A stretch of 64,000 nt of DNA from Chitinophagaceae bacterium. Lineage in GTDB: Bacteria > Bacteroidota > Bacteroidia > Chitinophagales > Chitinophagaceae. The notes below the pieces were generated by a model that was not told the origin of the DNA, searched no databases, and worked only from the letters and a program-made list of their open reading frames with translations. Numbering within the stretch: position 1 is the stretch's first letter; each line of letters starts with the position of its first letter. The translations under genes were made by a program, and so were the position numbers. Location: assembly GCA_016721085.1 (NCBI GenBank), contig JADKJI010000009.1:119337-183336 (forward strand), read 5' to 3'. Of the stretch, positions 9,927-19,134 are shown piece after piece.

Positions 9927-10967
9927 ATGCCCGTATTACACAACCGCGTCTCCCGCAAGGAGTTGAAGGAGCTTGTACAACAAGACCCCACACCAAGGAC
10001 AACCATTTCCTTTTATTGTTATTTCAAGATTGAAGAGCCTAAGAAGTTCAGGGATGAACTATTCATCCGCATGAAAGAATTGGGGGTATTCGGCCGAATC
10101 TACCTGGCTGAAGAAGGAATCAATGCCCAGATAAGCGTACCAACAGCAAACATGGAAGCTTTCAGGACATACCTCTATTCCATTGAGCCTCTCAATGGAA
10201 TTCGGTTAAACATAGCTGTTGATGACGACGGAAAGAGTTTTTATGTGCTCGATGTGAAAGTGAGACCCCTGATTGTTGCGGATGGAATAACAGACCCTGA
10301 TTTCGATATGGCGAATAAAGGGAAGTATGTAAATGCGGAAGAGTTCAATGCCCTTACCAACGATCCGGATACAATAGTGATTGATATGCGGAACCATTAC
10401 GAGTTTGAGGTGGGGCATTTTGAGAATGCTATTGAAGTACCCAGCGATACATTCAGGGAGCAATTGCCGATGGCAGCCGATATGATGAACGAAAGTAGGG
10501 AGAAGAATATCATCATGTACTGCACAGGTGGAATACGTTGCGAAAAGGCCAGTGCTTATATGCTTCATAAAGGATTCAAGAATGTGTTCCATCTGGAAGG
10601 CGGCATAATTCATTACACCAATATGGTGAAGGCTAAGGGGCTTCCTAATAAGTTCCATGGTAAAAATTTCGTATTTGATCAACGCTTAGGAGAACGGATT
10701 ACAGATGAAGTGATTGCCCGTTGCCATCAATGTGGTAAGCCTGCCGATACCCATGTAAACTGTGTTAATGACGCTTGTCACCTCCTTTTCATCCAATGTG
10801 ATGAATGCAAAGAAAAGATGGAAGGCACCTGCTCAAAGGAATGCCTTGATTTCATCCATCTCCCTGAAGAACAGCAGAAGGAATTGCGAAAAGGGACGGA
10901 TAAAGGAAGGAATATTTTTAATAAAGCCAGTTCAAGGAAATTGAGACCCCGTTTAGATTCTTTGTAA
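9927..10967 (+). CDS. trhO: tRNA uridine(34) hydroxylase TrhO (YceA/UPF0176, rhodanese)
   Basis: A rhodanese-domain enzyme that makes 5-hydroxyuridine at the wobble position of tRNA using molecular oxygen. The N-terminal acylphosphatase-like part (ISFYCYFKIEEPKKFRDEL) is followed by GRIYLAEEGINAQ and a rhodanese domain whose active loop is CTGGIRCEKASAYM. A C-terminal cysteine-rich zinc-like segment follows (CHQCGKPADTHVNC, CDECKEKMEGTC). I chose the ATG at 9927 (MPVLHNRVSRKEL). An upstream TTG at 9858 would add 23 unrelated residues and would overlap the -7 promoter element. Length is 346 residues. Confidence 0.92.
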   Translation: MPVLHNRVSRKELKELVQQDPTPRTTISFYCYFKIEEPKKFRDELFIRMKELGVFGRIYLAEEGINAQISVPTANMEAFRTYLYSIEPLNGIRLNIAVDDDGKSFYVLDVKVRPLIVADGITDPDFDMANKGKYVNAEEFNALTNDPDTIVIDMRNHYEFEVGHFENAIEVPSDTFREQLPMAADMMNESREKNIIMYCTGGIRCEKASAYMLHKGFKNVFHLEGGIIHYTNMVKAKGLPNKFHGKNFVFDQRLGERITDEVIARCHQCGKPADTHVNCVNDACHLLFIQCDECKEKMEGTCSKECLDFIHLPEEQQKELRKGTDKGRNIFNKASSRKLRPRLDSL

Positions 10968-11005
10968 ACTTACAGGTATTACCTATTTTGCACCTGCTAT
11001 TTGTT

Positions 11006-11545
11006 GTGAAGAAATTCCTGACTATACTATTATTGGGTGTACTATTCATTTGTATGAGTGGTTATTACCTGGTGTATAAATACCAGCGCAGACAAGTAAG
11101 ACTTGAAATGAAATCTTTTCTCAGGAAGAATGATTCCAGCAAAAATGTCCCAATAGTTCATTTTTCATTTCATGTAAAAGATGGAGCAGTTTCTGAGCAA
11201 AATTTCCATTGGATAAACGATCATGAATTTTCATTAAAGGGACAACTTTATGATATTGTTCGTTCCAGTATTGAAAACGACTCTCTAAAGGTTGATTGTG
11301 TAAACGACGTTACAGAAACATTGTTAGTAAAGAAATTCGAGTCTATCTTCAGAAAAGAGGGAGGTAATCCAATAAAAGGCAATGCTGCCCTCATTCAGCT
11401 AGCGCACAGTGTCTATCTTGAGCCAACTCAATTCATATCATTTAAAAGTCCAGAATATATACCAGTAACTTATACTGGGTGGATTGCCCGTTCATATGAT
11501 TCATTTACGGGCGAGATAACAATTCCCCCTCCACAAGCGATTTGA
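11006..11545 (+). CDS. Membrane-anchored protein of unknown function
   Basis: About 179 residues. From the GTG at 11006 the protein starts MKKFLTILLLGVLFICMSGYYLVYKYQ, a single N-terminal transmembrane anchor. It is followed by a charged extracytoplasmic part of about 150 residues ending in a proline-rich tail. An upstream TTG at 10988 is possible but would put six hydrophobic residues before the KK that normally begins a signal anchor. No family is recognised. It lies directly upstream of the heme receptor in the same direction (69-base gap) and may belong to that operon. Confidence 0.62.
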   Translation: MKKFLTILLLGVLFICMSGYYLVYKYQRRQVRLEMKSFLRKNDSSKNVPIVHFSFHVKDGAVSEQNFHWINDHEFSLKGQLYDIVRSSIENDSLKVDCVNDVTETLLVKKFESIFRKEGGNPIKGNAALIQLAHSVYLEPTQFISFKSPEYIPVTYTGWIARSYDSFTGEITIPPPQAI

Positions 11546-11614
11546 TTTTTAGTAATGTTCTTGTTTGCCCCTGCCAATGGCTGTGGGTCATTATTTATTT
11601 TAATCAAATCTAAC

Positions 11615-13990
11615 ATGAAGTCTATTTTTATGGGCGTCGTTCTGACGTTCCTGTCTGTATATTCCTATGCTCAAACAGTAAAAGGTAAAGTAGTAGATCA
11701 CCAAAATAATCCATTAGCAGGTGCTACCATCAGTTTTAATGGGAAGGGTGGCACCACCACCGATAAGGATGGAGTATTTGCATTGGATTGCAGTAAAGTG
11801 AAGTCTATCACGGTATCATTTGTCGGGTATGCTAATGCAATTAAATCAGTGAAGAACTGTACTGATGAAATTGTAATAGTACTATCATCTTCCACCCAGT
11901 CGTTGAATGAAGTGGAAATTACCGCTACTTCTGCCAATAACAAATCAATACTTTATCAACCCTCTTCCATTGTAAAACTCGGGCCCGTTGAATTGAAGCG
12001 TAGTACCGGTATTTTCCTGGATGATGCTATTAATACGAATATTCCGGGTGTTACTATGCAACGTCGCACTGTTAGTGCTGGACAAAATTTCAATATACGT
12101 GGTTATGGAAATGGCGTTCGTGGTACCAATGGTGTAAGCAGCAATTTTGATGGACAAGGTTCAAAAGTGTATCTCAATGGTATTGCCATTACAGATGCAG
12201 AAGGTATTACAATGATGGATGATATCGATTTTGGATCAGTAGGTGATGTAGAAGTGGTGAAAGGCCCTGCAGGTACTTTATATGGATTGGCAGTAGCTGG
12301 TGCTATCAACCTTAAGACTATTCGTCCGGAAAAGGGTAAGGTGTCTGTTGGACAAGACCTGATGACAGGAAGTTATGGTCTTCGTCGTGCTACAACCCAT
12401 TTCCAAATGGGAACTGAGAAGTCGTCCTTGCTTGTTAACTATGGTGTTCAAAAAACAGACGGCTATATGTCGCATACTGCTTCTGATAAGCGTTTTGTGA
12501 ATGTGGCTGGTGATTTCGATATCAGCGAGAAGCAATCCATCAGTACCTATTTTGGCTATAGCAGAAGCTATGATGAAAGAGGGGGAGAACTAACACTGAC
12601 TCAATATGCCAATAAAGATTATACAGGTAACCCTGAATATATCAAACGCAATGCCCATTCAGAAGTAATTTCTTTTCGTTTAGGAGTTGGTCATACCTAC
12701 AGGTTCAACAACCAATTAGCCAATACCACTACGGTTTTTGGAACAGGAATCAGCAGCAATGTAAGTTCAGCTGGTGGCTGGACCGACAAGGACCCAATCA
12801 ATTTAGGAGTTCGATCTACATTCGATACCAAATTCTTGTTGGGCAGCGGTTCAACACTTAGCGGAATCACTGGTATTGAAGCACAAAGACAACATGCACA
12901 AACAATTGGATACGGCATGGTGGCTAATCCTGCTTCAGCTACAGCTTATTGGATAGTGGGTGCTACAAGAAGCAATCAGTTCACTCTTTCGAGTGCACAA
13001 TCCTTATTTACAGAATGGACATTAGCACTTCCAAGTGACTTGTCATTTACAGCAGGTGTTGGGGTTAGTGGAATGAGAATTGAATTGAACGACCGTTTCT
13101 ATATTGCCAACAGCACATTACCAACCAAATTCGAGAAGAAGTATAAGGGAATGGTATCGCCTCATTTTGCTATCAATAAAGTGTTCAGTAAGCAATTCTC
13201 TGCTTATGTTTCTTATAGCAAAGGGTATAAAGCACCTGTAAGTTCTTATTTCTTCATACCAACAACAGGAAAACTGAACACCGACCTTAAACCAGAAATT
13301 GGCAGCCAATTAGAATTCGGAACCAAGGGGGCATTGCTGAATAATAAATTGAGTTATCAGATCGCTTTCTTCAGTGCCCAGTTCAAGTATAAAATGACAG
13401 CTATTGCCGTTCCATTGAATGGTTCCACCACTACAACAGCCTATTCGTATATAGCCAATGGTGGAAGCCAGGATAATAAGGGAATCGAGTTTTTAGTACA
13501 CTATACTCTTTTGCAGAAGGATAAAGGGGTACTTCGTTCTATTCGTACTTTCGGAAATTTGGCGTATTCAAAATTCAAGTACAAGGATTACAAATTCCAG
13601 ACACTGAATGCCAATCGTACTGCTGTAGTGGAAGTAAGCTATGATGGTAAGGATGTTGCGGGAGTGGCAGCAATCACTACAAACCTGGGACTTGATATAC
13701 AGGCTGCTGCCGGTATCTACGCCAATGTATCTTATAATTACAAAGACAAGATGCCAATCACTTCTGATAATGTAAATATGACAACCAGTTATAATCTGTT
13801 GAATGCAAAACTGGGTATTCGTCAAAGCATTTCAAGGCATTTTGATATCGATGTATATGGTGGGGCTTCCAATATTACCGGAACACAATATCCATTGATG
13901 GTATTTGTAAACCAATTGCCAGATGCATATTTGCCGGCGCCATTAAAGACAAACTACTTTGCAGGAATAAATCTGAAGTATAATTTCTAA
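11615..13990 (+). CDS. TonB-dependent receptor, probable heme receptor
   Basis: A 791-residue outer-membrane receptor from the ATG at 11615 (MKSIFMGVVLTFLSVYSYAQ, a clear signal peptide); a start 20 codons upstream gives no signal peptide. A carboxypeptidase-regulatory-like domain (about residues 22-100) precedes the plug (about 110-235: IFLDDAINTNIPGVTMQRR, FNIRGYGNG, VEVVKGPAGTLYGLAVAGAINLKT). A 22-strand type barrel follows, ending in the C-terminal aromatic signature LKYNF. The ligand is inferred from the three heme-type ABC transporter genes immediately downstream. A cobalamin or siderophore ligand cannot be excluded from this sequence. Confidence 0.85.
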   Translation: MKSIFMGVVLTFLSVYSYAQTVKGKVVDHQNNPLAGATISFNGKGGTTTDKDGVFALDCSKVKSITVSFVGYANAIKSVKNCTDEIVIVLSSSTQSLNEVEITATSANNKSILYQPSSIVKLGPVELKRSTGIFLDDAINTNIPGVTMQRRTVSAGQNFNIRGYGNGVRGTNGVSSNFDGQGSKVYLNGIAITDAEGITMMDDIDFGSVGDVEVVKGPAGTLYGLAVAGAINLKTIRPEKGKVSVGQDLMTGSYGLRRATTHFQMGTEKSSLLVNYGVQKTDGYMSHTASDKRFVNVAGDFDISEKQSISTYFGYSRSYDERGGELTLTQYANKDYTGNPEYIKRNAHSEVISFRLGVGHTYRFNNQLANTTTVFGTGISSNVSSAGGWTDKDPINLGVRSTFDTKFLLGSGSTLSGITGIEAQRQHAQTIGYGMVANPASATAYWIVGATRSNQFTLSSAQSLFTEWTLALPSDLSFTAGVGVSGMRIELNDRFYIANSTLPTKFEKKYKGMVSPHFAINKVFSKQFSAYVSYSKGYKAPVSSYFFIPTTGKLNTDLKPEIGSQLEFGTKGALLNNKLSYQIAFFSAQFKYKMTAIAVPLNGSTTTTAYSYIANGGSQDNKGIEFLVHYTLLQKDKGVLRSIRTFGNLAYSKFKYKDYKFQTLNANRTAVVEVSYDGKDVAGVAAITTNLGLDIQAAAGIYANVSYNYKDKMPITSDNVNMTTSYNLLNAKLGIRQSISRHFDIDVYGGASNITGTQYPLMVFVNQLPDAYLPAPLKTNYFAGINLKYNF

Positions 13991-13996
13991 AACCTG

Positions 13997-14024
13997 AAGG
14001 GGGCTGTAGCAATGCAGTCCCCTT
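13997..14024 (+). terminator. Stem-loop between receptor and hmuT
   Basis: A 10-bp stem (AAGGGGGCTG / CAGTCCCCTT, one G-T pair) with an 8-base loop lies 6 bases after the receptor stop and 17 bases before hmuT. It is followed by ATAATATTTTA, not a clean T run. It may attenuate transcription or mark an mRNA processing point that lowers ABC-transporter expression relative to the receptor. Confidence 0.45.
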
Positions 14025-14040
14025 ATAATATTTTATGATT

Positions 14041-14922
14041 ATGAAAAAGATGTCAGTTCTAGTACTTGCAATAATTTTCATCGCAGGCTGCGGTCGGTTT
14101 AAGAATAAAGGGAATGATGTTAAGGGGCAGAGGATAGTATGTGTATCCAAGCATCTTACTGAAATGCTATTTGCTTTAGGAAAAGGGAGCCAAATTGTAG
14201 CGGTGGATCTATCCAGCACCTATCCTGATAGCGCGAGATTATTAAAGACTGTCGGCTATCATCGTGTATTAAGTGCAGAAGGAATTATTTCCATGAACCC
14301 TGATCTGGTGATACATAGTAATGATATCGGCCCAGAGACAGTTGTTCCTCAATTGGTGAAAGTAGGGTTAAAGATAAAAGTGTTTCCAGGCGCCAATACA
14401 TTGGATAGTGCCAGGTTATTGCTCACTCAGTTGGGAGAATACTTTGATGCAAAACAACAGGCCGATTCCATCAATAAGGTTATTGATGCCGATATGCTAA
14501 AGGTTGCTGAAGCTCAAAAGCAATATACAGATACACCAAGTGTAATGATCATTCATTTTGGCCGTGCTAACAATGTTTATTTTGTAATGAGTGGCCGTAA
14601 TGGGGCAGGGGATAAGATGATAACAATGGCAGGAGGAAAAGCGGCGAAGTATGATGCAAAAGGTGCCAGGGAAATAAGTGCGGAAGCGGTAGCTGCTGCT
14701 AATCCCGATGTAATTATTGCAACAGATTTTGGCTTCGACAAGATGGGTGGCGTTGAAAAATTCAAATCCATTCCTGGTGTTGCATTGACCAATGCTGCTA
14801 AGAATAACCGTATTGTTAGGTTTGAAGAACATGACCTTGTTTATTTCGGACCGCGTTCTGGACATAATATTTTGCAACTGATGAAACTTATTCATACCAC
14901 CTCTGATGCTCCAGCCAAATAA
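14041..14922 (+). CDS. hmuT: Heme ABC transporter substrate-binding lipoprotein
   Basis: A class III periplasmic-binding protein of the ShuT/HmuT type (293 residues). The start MKKMSVLVLAIIFIAGC gives a lipoprotein signal with the lipobox IAGC. The segments VSKHLTEMLFALGKG, SSTYPDSARLLKTVGYHRVLSAEGIISMNPDLVI and MITMAGGKAA match the heme-binding subgroup. In characterised relatives the heme iron is bound by the tyrosine of the TYP motif, which is present here. It overlaps the permease gene by 17 bp, consistent with one operon. A start at 14035 would add two residues. Confidence 0.85.
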   Translation: MKKMSVLVLAIIFIAGCGRFKNKGNDVKGQRIVCVSKHLTEMLFALGKGSQIVAVDLSSTYPDSARLLKTVGYHRVLSAEGIISMNPDLVIHSNDIGPETVVPQLVKVGLKIKVFPGANTLDSARLLLTQLGEYFDAKQQADSINKVIDADMLKVAEAQKQYTDTPSVMIIHFGRANNVYFVMSGRNGAGDKMITMAGGKAAKYDAKGAREISAEAVAAANPDVIIATDFGFDKMGGVEKFKSIPGVALTNAAKNNRIVRFEEHDLVYFGPRSGHNILQLMKLIHTTSDAPAK

Positions 14923-15958
14923 ATATTTCTTTTTTGTACTAGCCATATTGCTACTGTTATTATTACTGGTGGCTATTGCTTTTGGTGCAGTAACAATAAG
15001 TACAGGTGATATGTATTCTGCTGTAAGGCATTGGTTGCATGGGGATTCTCCTGGTAATATAAGGGAAGGGGTTTTCCTTCAGATCAGATTACCACGGGTA
15101 TTCTTATGCGCCATTACAGGTGCCATTCTTGCTGCGTCTGGTGTGCTGATGCAAGGTTTATTCCGTAATCCGATTGTAGAGCCGGGATTGACGGGTACAA
15201 GTGCCGGTGCAGCATTCGGAGCCTCCATCATTTTTGTTTCATCTGGAACATTAGGGACAGAATTCAAGACAGTTACCGGGCCTTTGCTGGTGCCAATCTT
15301 TGCATTTGCAGGAGGATTGCTGGCCACCTTTGGAGTGTATGTTTTAGCGAGGTCTCAAAAAAAGGTTTCCATCACTTCGCTATTGCTGGTAGGGATTGCC
15401 ATCAATGCAGTTGGATTAAGTGGCACTGGTTTCATGAGTTATATAGCCCGTGATCCACAAGCCAGAAGTATCACCTTCTGGAATTTGGGCACTTTTTCAG
15501 GCGCTTCCTGGAACCAGGTTTGGATAACGGGAATAGTTGCTGCGATTGTTTTAGTGATAGGGTTCAGATATGCCAAACACTTAAATGCCTTAATTCTGGG
15601 AGAAGAGGAAGCTGTTTACCTGGGTGTTGATCCTGAAAAACTCAAAAGACGAATCATGATTCTAAATACAGCAATGGTTGCTGTAGCCACTGCATTTGTG
15701 GGGGTTATCAGTTTCATGGGATTGATAGTGCCGCATGTACTTCGACTTTTAATTGGCAGTGATAATAAGAAACTCTTGCCTGCGTCCATTCTGATGGGAG
15801 CTTTGCTTATGACACTGGCAGATCTTGGCGCTAGATTATTATTAGCGCCTGCTGAAATACCAATAGGCATCATCACGTCACTTGTAGGAGCTCCTGTTTT
15901 CATCTATCTATTACGCCAGTACCAGGTAATAAATAACAAAGGAGGTTTTGATGATTGA
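14906..15958 (+). CDS. hmuU: FecCD-family iron/heme ABC transporter permease
   Basis: A 350-residue inner-membrane permease with about ten transmembrane helices of the BtuC/FecCD fold. Characteristic blocks are IRLPRVFLCAITGAILAASGVLMQGLFRNPIVEPGLTG (N-terminal third), FWNLGTFSGASW (middle), LGVDPEKLKRR, and FMGLIVPHVLRLLIGSDN with the coupling region that contacts the ATPase. It dimerises with itself and with the ATPase encoded next. Both ends overlap neighbouring genes, which indicates translational coupling. Confidence 0.9.
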   Translation: MLQPNKYFFFVLAILLLLLLLVAIAFGAVTISTGDMYSAVRHWLHGDSPGNIREGVFLQIRLPRVFLCAITGAILAASGVLMQGLFRNPIVEPGLTGTSAGAAFGASIIFVSSGTLGTEFKTVTGPLLVPIFAFAGGLLATFGVYVLARSQKKVSITSLLLVGIAINAVGLSGTGFMSYIARDPQARSITFWNLGTFSGASWNQVWITGIVAAIVLVIGFRYAKHLNALILGEEEAVYLGVDPEKLKRRIMILNTAMVAVATAFVGVISFMGLIVPHVLRLLIGSDNKKLLPASILMGALLMTLADLGARLLLAPAEIPIGIITSLVGAPVFIYLLRQYQVINNKGGFDD

Positions 15959-16733
15959 GATAAAAGATTTGGGATTTCATATCAGGGATAAGTGGTTGGT
16001 TAAAGATGTCAGTTATGTCTTTAAACCAGGCAAGATCCATATGCTTTGTGGACCGAACGGAGCAGGGAAATCAACGTTATTGAAGCTTCTTGCTTTGGAA
16101 CAGAAACCTCATACTGGAACCATTCATTACCAAGGGCAATTGGTAGATTATCATGACCGGATGAAATATGCCAGACAAAGGGCAGTTTTATCCCAACATA
16201 CGGATATCGGATACCCTATGAAAGTGTCAGAGATTGTTATGATGGGAAGGTATCCGCATTTCCAATCAAATCCAACAAAGAAAGATCATAATGTATGTGA
16301 TGAAGTGATTAAAGAATTGGGATTGAGCAGTTTCCGAAACAGAAATTATATGACTCTTTCAGGTGGTGAGCAGCAAAGGGTTCAGTTCGCACGAGTGTTG
16401 ACTCAGCTATGGGATATTCCCTCTGGATCAAGGCGGTTACTATTATTGGATGAACCGATTGCCTCATTAGATCTTCGTCATCAATTTGATTTTCTGCATG
16501 AATTAAAGAAATTCATGGATGAACGAACTATAGTAATCGCCATTTTACATGATCTTAACCTTGCACTGAATTATGGCGATGAGGCATTATTGCTTAATAA
16601 AGGACAGCTTTTTGCCTCTGGAAAACCAGAAACTGTATTGAATCCGGAAAATATCCAGAAAGTATTCCAAGTTGAAAGTGAAATACATGAATTGCCTTCT
16701 TCCAAAATCCTGTGGGTGAAAGAAAGGGTATAG
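15951..16733 (+). CDS. hmuV: Heme ABC transporter ATP-binding protein
   Basis: A cytoplasmic ABC ATPase of the HmuV type. From the ATG at 15951: Walker A GPNGAGKST, signature LSGGEQQRVQFARVLTQLWD (the long 'RVLTQLW' form is typical of HmuV), Walker B LLLLDEP, D-loop SLD and switch His in LHD. The start overlaps the permease stop by 8 bp. A GGAGG sequence at 15941-15945 sits 5 bases upstream, unusual for Bacteroidota, but it also encodes the end of the permease. No heme oxygenase or HmuS-type gene follows; the next gene is convergent. Confidence 0.9.
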   Translation: MIEIKDLGFHIRDKWLVKDVSYVFKPGKIHMLCGPNGAGKSTLLKLLALEQKPHTGTIHYQGQLVDYHDRMKYARQRAVLSQHTDIGYPMKVSEIVMMGRYPHFQSNPTKKDHNVCDEVIKELGLSSFRNRNYMTLSGGEQQRVQFARVLTQLWDIPSGSRRLLLLDEPIASLDLRHQFDFLHELKKFMDERTIVIAILHDLNLALNYGDEALLLNKGQLFASGKPETVLNPENIQKVFQVESEIHELPSSKILWVKERV

Positions 16734-16737
16734 TTAT

Positions 16738-17883
16738 TTATTCCTCAATCCATTTCAGGCAAACCGGATTGCCCGTTTCTATGCGTATATTGGTATCTGT
16801 AAGTTCACCGGTATCCTTATTCCTTTTAAATACTACAATATTGTCACTTTGTTGATTAGCAACCAAAAGGAATTGTCCGCTTGGGTCTATAGAGAAATTA
16901 CGGGGTATCTTTCCACCTGTATCATATCTCTTTATGAACTGAAGCATTCCTGATGATGGGTCGATGCTGCATAATGCAATGGTATTTGATTCACCCCGGT
17001 TGGTACAATAGAGGAATTTTCCGTCTGGAGAAATATGAATATCGGCACTGAAATTACTCGCCTTGAATTTCTTCTCAATTGATGAAATGGTTTGAACAGG
17101 CTCAAGTGTTCCTTTCTTTGCATCATAGCTGAACACTTTTACGGCACCAACCAGTTCTTCCATCAAATAAGCATATTTGTTATTGGGGTGGAATTCGAAA
17201 TGCCTTGGACCTGAACCCTTTTCTGCTTCAGCAAAATTTTGAGTGGCAGGGCCTATTTCTCCATTACTTGTATTAAAAGAATAAATCACCACTTTATCGA
17301 TACCTAAATCGGATGCAAAGAGGAACTTGTTGTCTTTCGATAATACTGTTGAATGTACATGGGGAGATTGCTGCCTGTTTTTATTGGGGCCGGAACCGAT
17401 ATGTTCAATTGATTGTGTAGGATTGCCAAGCCGACCATCTATTGCAATTGGTATAACAGCTAACGACCCACTTGTATAATTTCCGGTAATAACCCATTTG
17501 GCAGATTTGTCTATGGTAACATAGCAGGGATCTGCTCCCCCTGAAGGGACAGTATTTATAAAATTGAGTTGGCCAGATTTCTTATCAAAGTAGAAAGAAG
17601 AGATATTTCCACCTTTTGATTTGTCCTGACTATCAGAAGTTTCATTAGCAGCAAAAACGTACCTGCCATCAGGACTAATAGTGAGATAACTTGGATTTAC
17701 AGATTTAGCCACGCTAACGAATTCTGCTTTACCTGTAACGGCATTGAACTTATAAACGTAAATGCCTTCACTTTTACCTGAGGTATAAGTACCGACTAAT
17801 AGATAAGCAGATTTTTGTGCGTAGGCAATTAATAAGATGCTCTGCAATAAGAAGCAGATGAGAATTTTTTTCATGATGAACAT
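16738..17883 (-). CDS. Lactonase family protein (6-phosphogluconolactonase-like), exported
   Basis: A seven-bladed beta-propeller of the lactonase family (PF10282), about 378-381 residues. The N-terminus (KKILICFLLQSILLIAYAQ) is a signal peptide, so unlike cytosolic Pgl this copy should be periplasmic. Repeated propeller blades include YLTISPDGRYVFAANE, CYVTIDKSAKWVITGNY, HVHSTVLSKDNKFLFASDLG, PRHFEFHPNNKYAYLMEE and DIHISPDGKFLYCTNRGESN. The likely start is Met4 (17874). The true substrate may be another sugar lactone. It ends 4 bases after the heme operon in convergent orientation. Confidence 0.82.
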   Translation of the reverse strand: MFIMKKILICFLLQSILLIAYAQKSAYLLVGTYTSGKSEGIYVYKFNAVTGKAEFVSVAKSVNPSYLTISPDGRYVFAANETSDSQDKSKGGNISSFYFDKKSGQLNFINTVPSGGADPCYVTIDKSAKWVITGNYTSGSLAVIPIAIDGRLGNPTQSIEHIGSGPNKNRQQSPHVHSTVLSKDNKFLFASDLGIDKVVIYSFNTSNGEIGPATQNFAEAEKGSGPRHFEFHPNNKYAYLMEELVGAVKVFSYDAKKGTLEPVQTISSIEKKFKASNFSADIHISPDGKFLYCTNRGESNTIALCSIDPSSGMLQFIKRYDTGGKIPRNFSIDPSGQFLLVANQQSDNIVVFKRNKDTGELTDTNIRIETGNPVCLKWIEE

Positions 17884-17886
17884 TTA

Positions 17887-18651
17887 TTAACTCATAAATG
17901 GAACAACAAGCAATGCCTGTGCAAGAAATACTGCCACCAGTATGAAATAGAGAACAGCAAAAAGGAATAGTTGCTTGACTGAATTTGTAAACATAGCTCC
18001 CATAAGCGGAAGTATCTGGAGTGAATGCATTCCAAAGAAATGGGCCACCCTCAAATCTCCATATTCACGACTCCAATTGAAAACGGGTAAACCCGGGCTG
18101 CCATCAATTCCGCCCACAGTATGAGCCATACGCTGTACCATCAGGCCGCCTTCAAATGAAAAAATAACAAAGAATAACATTCCCAATCGTATTCCCCAAA
18201 CATAAGTATCGGAAATAGTAAATGTCTTTTGCTTGAAGAAAAGGATACAGATATAACCCGTCCAAATTGTGAAAGTCAATATGGCTGCTCCCATTACAGA
18301 AAATAGGGCGCTATTCAATGGTGTAGTGATATTGAAATGTGACCTCCTGCCATTAGCAGCCTGATATACTATGATGGCCATTTCAATAAGCATTGTAATT
18401 ACAAGCATCCAGGAATAGGTTTTGACTTTCTTCGGTGCATCAAGGTAATGGAGAAGCCAGGCCATCGTCCAGCTAACTAAGGCAATGGATGCAAAAAATT
18501 TTATAGGTTTTATCCATGCATTGACACCTGTAACAAATGTGACGTCGGATTGATAAAGGAGCATACATATAAAAGTACCTAACCAACATAGCCAACCTGT
18601 CATAGCAAGAAGGCTGTTTCTTTTTCTTAATTCAGAAATGAAGGATAACAT
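17887..18651 (-). CDS. Polytopic membrane protein of unknown function
   Basis: A 254-residue protein with about seven hydrophobic helices. Conserved-looking loops include VNAWIKPIKFFASIAL, GRRSHFN, EGGLMVQRMAHTVGG and GDLRVAHFFGMHSLQILPL; the last contains histidines inside the membrane region. I do not recognise a named family. It lies 3 bases upstream of the lactonase gene and 11 bases downstream of the ABA4-like gene on the same strand, so the three are probably one transcript. Confidence 0.72.
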   Translation of the reverse strand: MLSFISELRKRNSLLAMTGWLCWLGTFICMLLYQSDVTFVTGVNAWIKPIKFFASIALVSWTMAWLLHYLDAPKKVKTYSWMLVITMLIEMAIIVYQAANGRRSHFNITTPLNSALFSVMGAAILTFTIWTGYICILFFKQKTFTISDTYVWGIRLGMLFFVIFSFEGGLMVQRMAHTVGGIDGSPGLPVFNWSREYGDLRVAHFFGMHSLQILPLMGAMFTNSVKQLFLFAVLYFILVAVFLAQALLVVPFMS

Positions 18652-18662
18652 AGAGCCAGCAA

Positions 18663-19097
18663 TTAATTTTCAGCAAAATAAGATTTTGTTACGGCAGTAC
18701 GAAGCAATATGTAACTAAGCCATCCCAGGGGGCCAAGCATGAAAGTGAAAAAGAGACTGGGTACTGTAATCCAATGGTTGATGCCGTGTTTACGGGCATT
18801 ATTTACGATCCAGCAACCAATAAATAAATCGAAGGCGAGATAGTGAACCCATCCGCCCGTAACCATTGTTTTATTGGTGAATAGGGTCATCACTCCTTCC
18901 AGCGTACCGAAACTGTTCATGTCGGATGGCTTGAATGTAGAAAGGATTAACCAAGTGTAAGTGATTGCTAATAATGCAACAGCAATTCCTATGATAAAGC
19001 GAGGTGCTTTGAACCAAAAAGGGCTTGCTAGTATAAGAACCAGCCAGCCTATCATGGCAACAGTGCTGGATAATTCAAAAATTTTTTCAGGCGTCAT
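18663..19097 (-). CDS. ABA4-like family protein (DUF4281)
   Basis: A 144-residue protein with four transmembrane helices. The segment GGWVHYLAFDLFIGCWIVNNARKHG followed by FFTFMLGPLGWLSYILLR is characteristic of the ABA4/DUF4281 family. The plant member is needed for neoxanthin formation; bacterial members have no settled function, although a carotenoid link is often suspected. Carotenoid genes are not visible in this window. It lies 11 bases upstream of the 254-residue membrane protein gene. Confidence 0.8.
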   Translation of the reverse strand: MTPEKIFELSSTVAMIGWLVLILASPFWFKAPRFIIGIAVALLAITYTWLILSTFKPSDMNSFGTLEGVMTLFTNKTMVTGGWVHYLAFDLFIGCWIVNNARKHGINHWITVPSLFFTFMLGPLGWLSYILLRTAVTKSYFAEN

Positions 19098-19134
19098 AAA
19101 TAAGTTTTATGACGCCTAAGCTACTTATTAAAGT

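Noticed and set aside
15941..15945. GGAGG as a functional Shine-Dalgarno for hmuV
   Set aside because: It codes for the conserved-looking C-terminus of the permease and Bacteroidota rarely use such sites; noted but not relied on.
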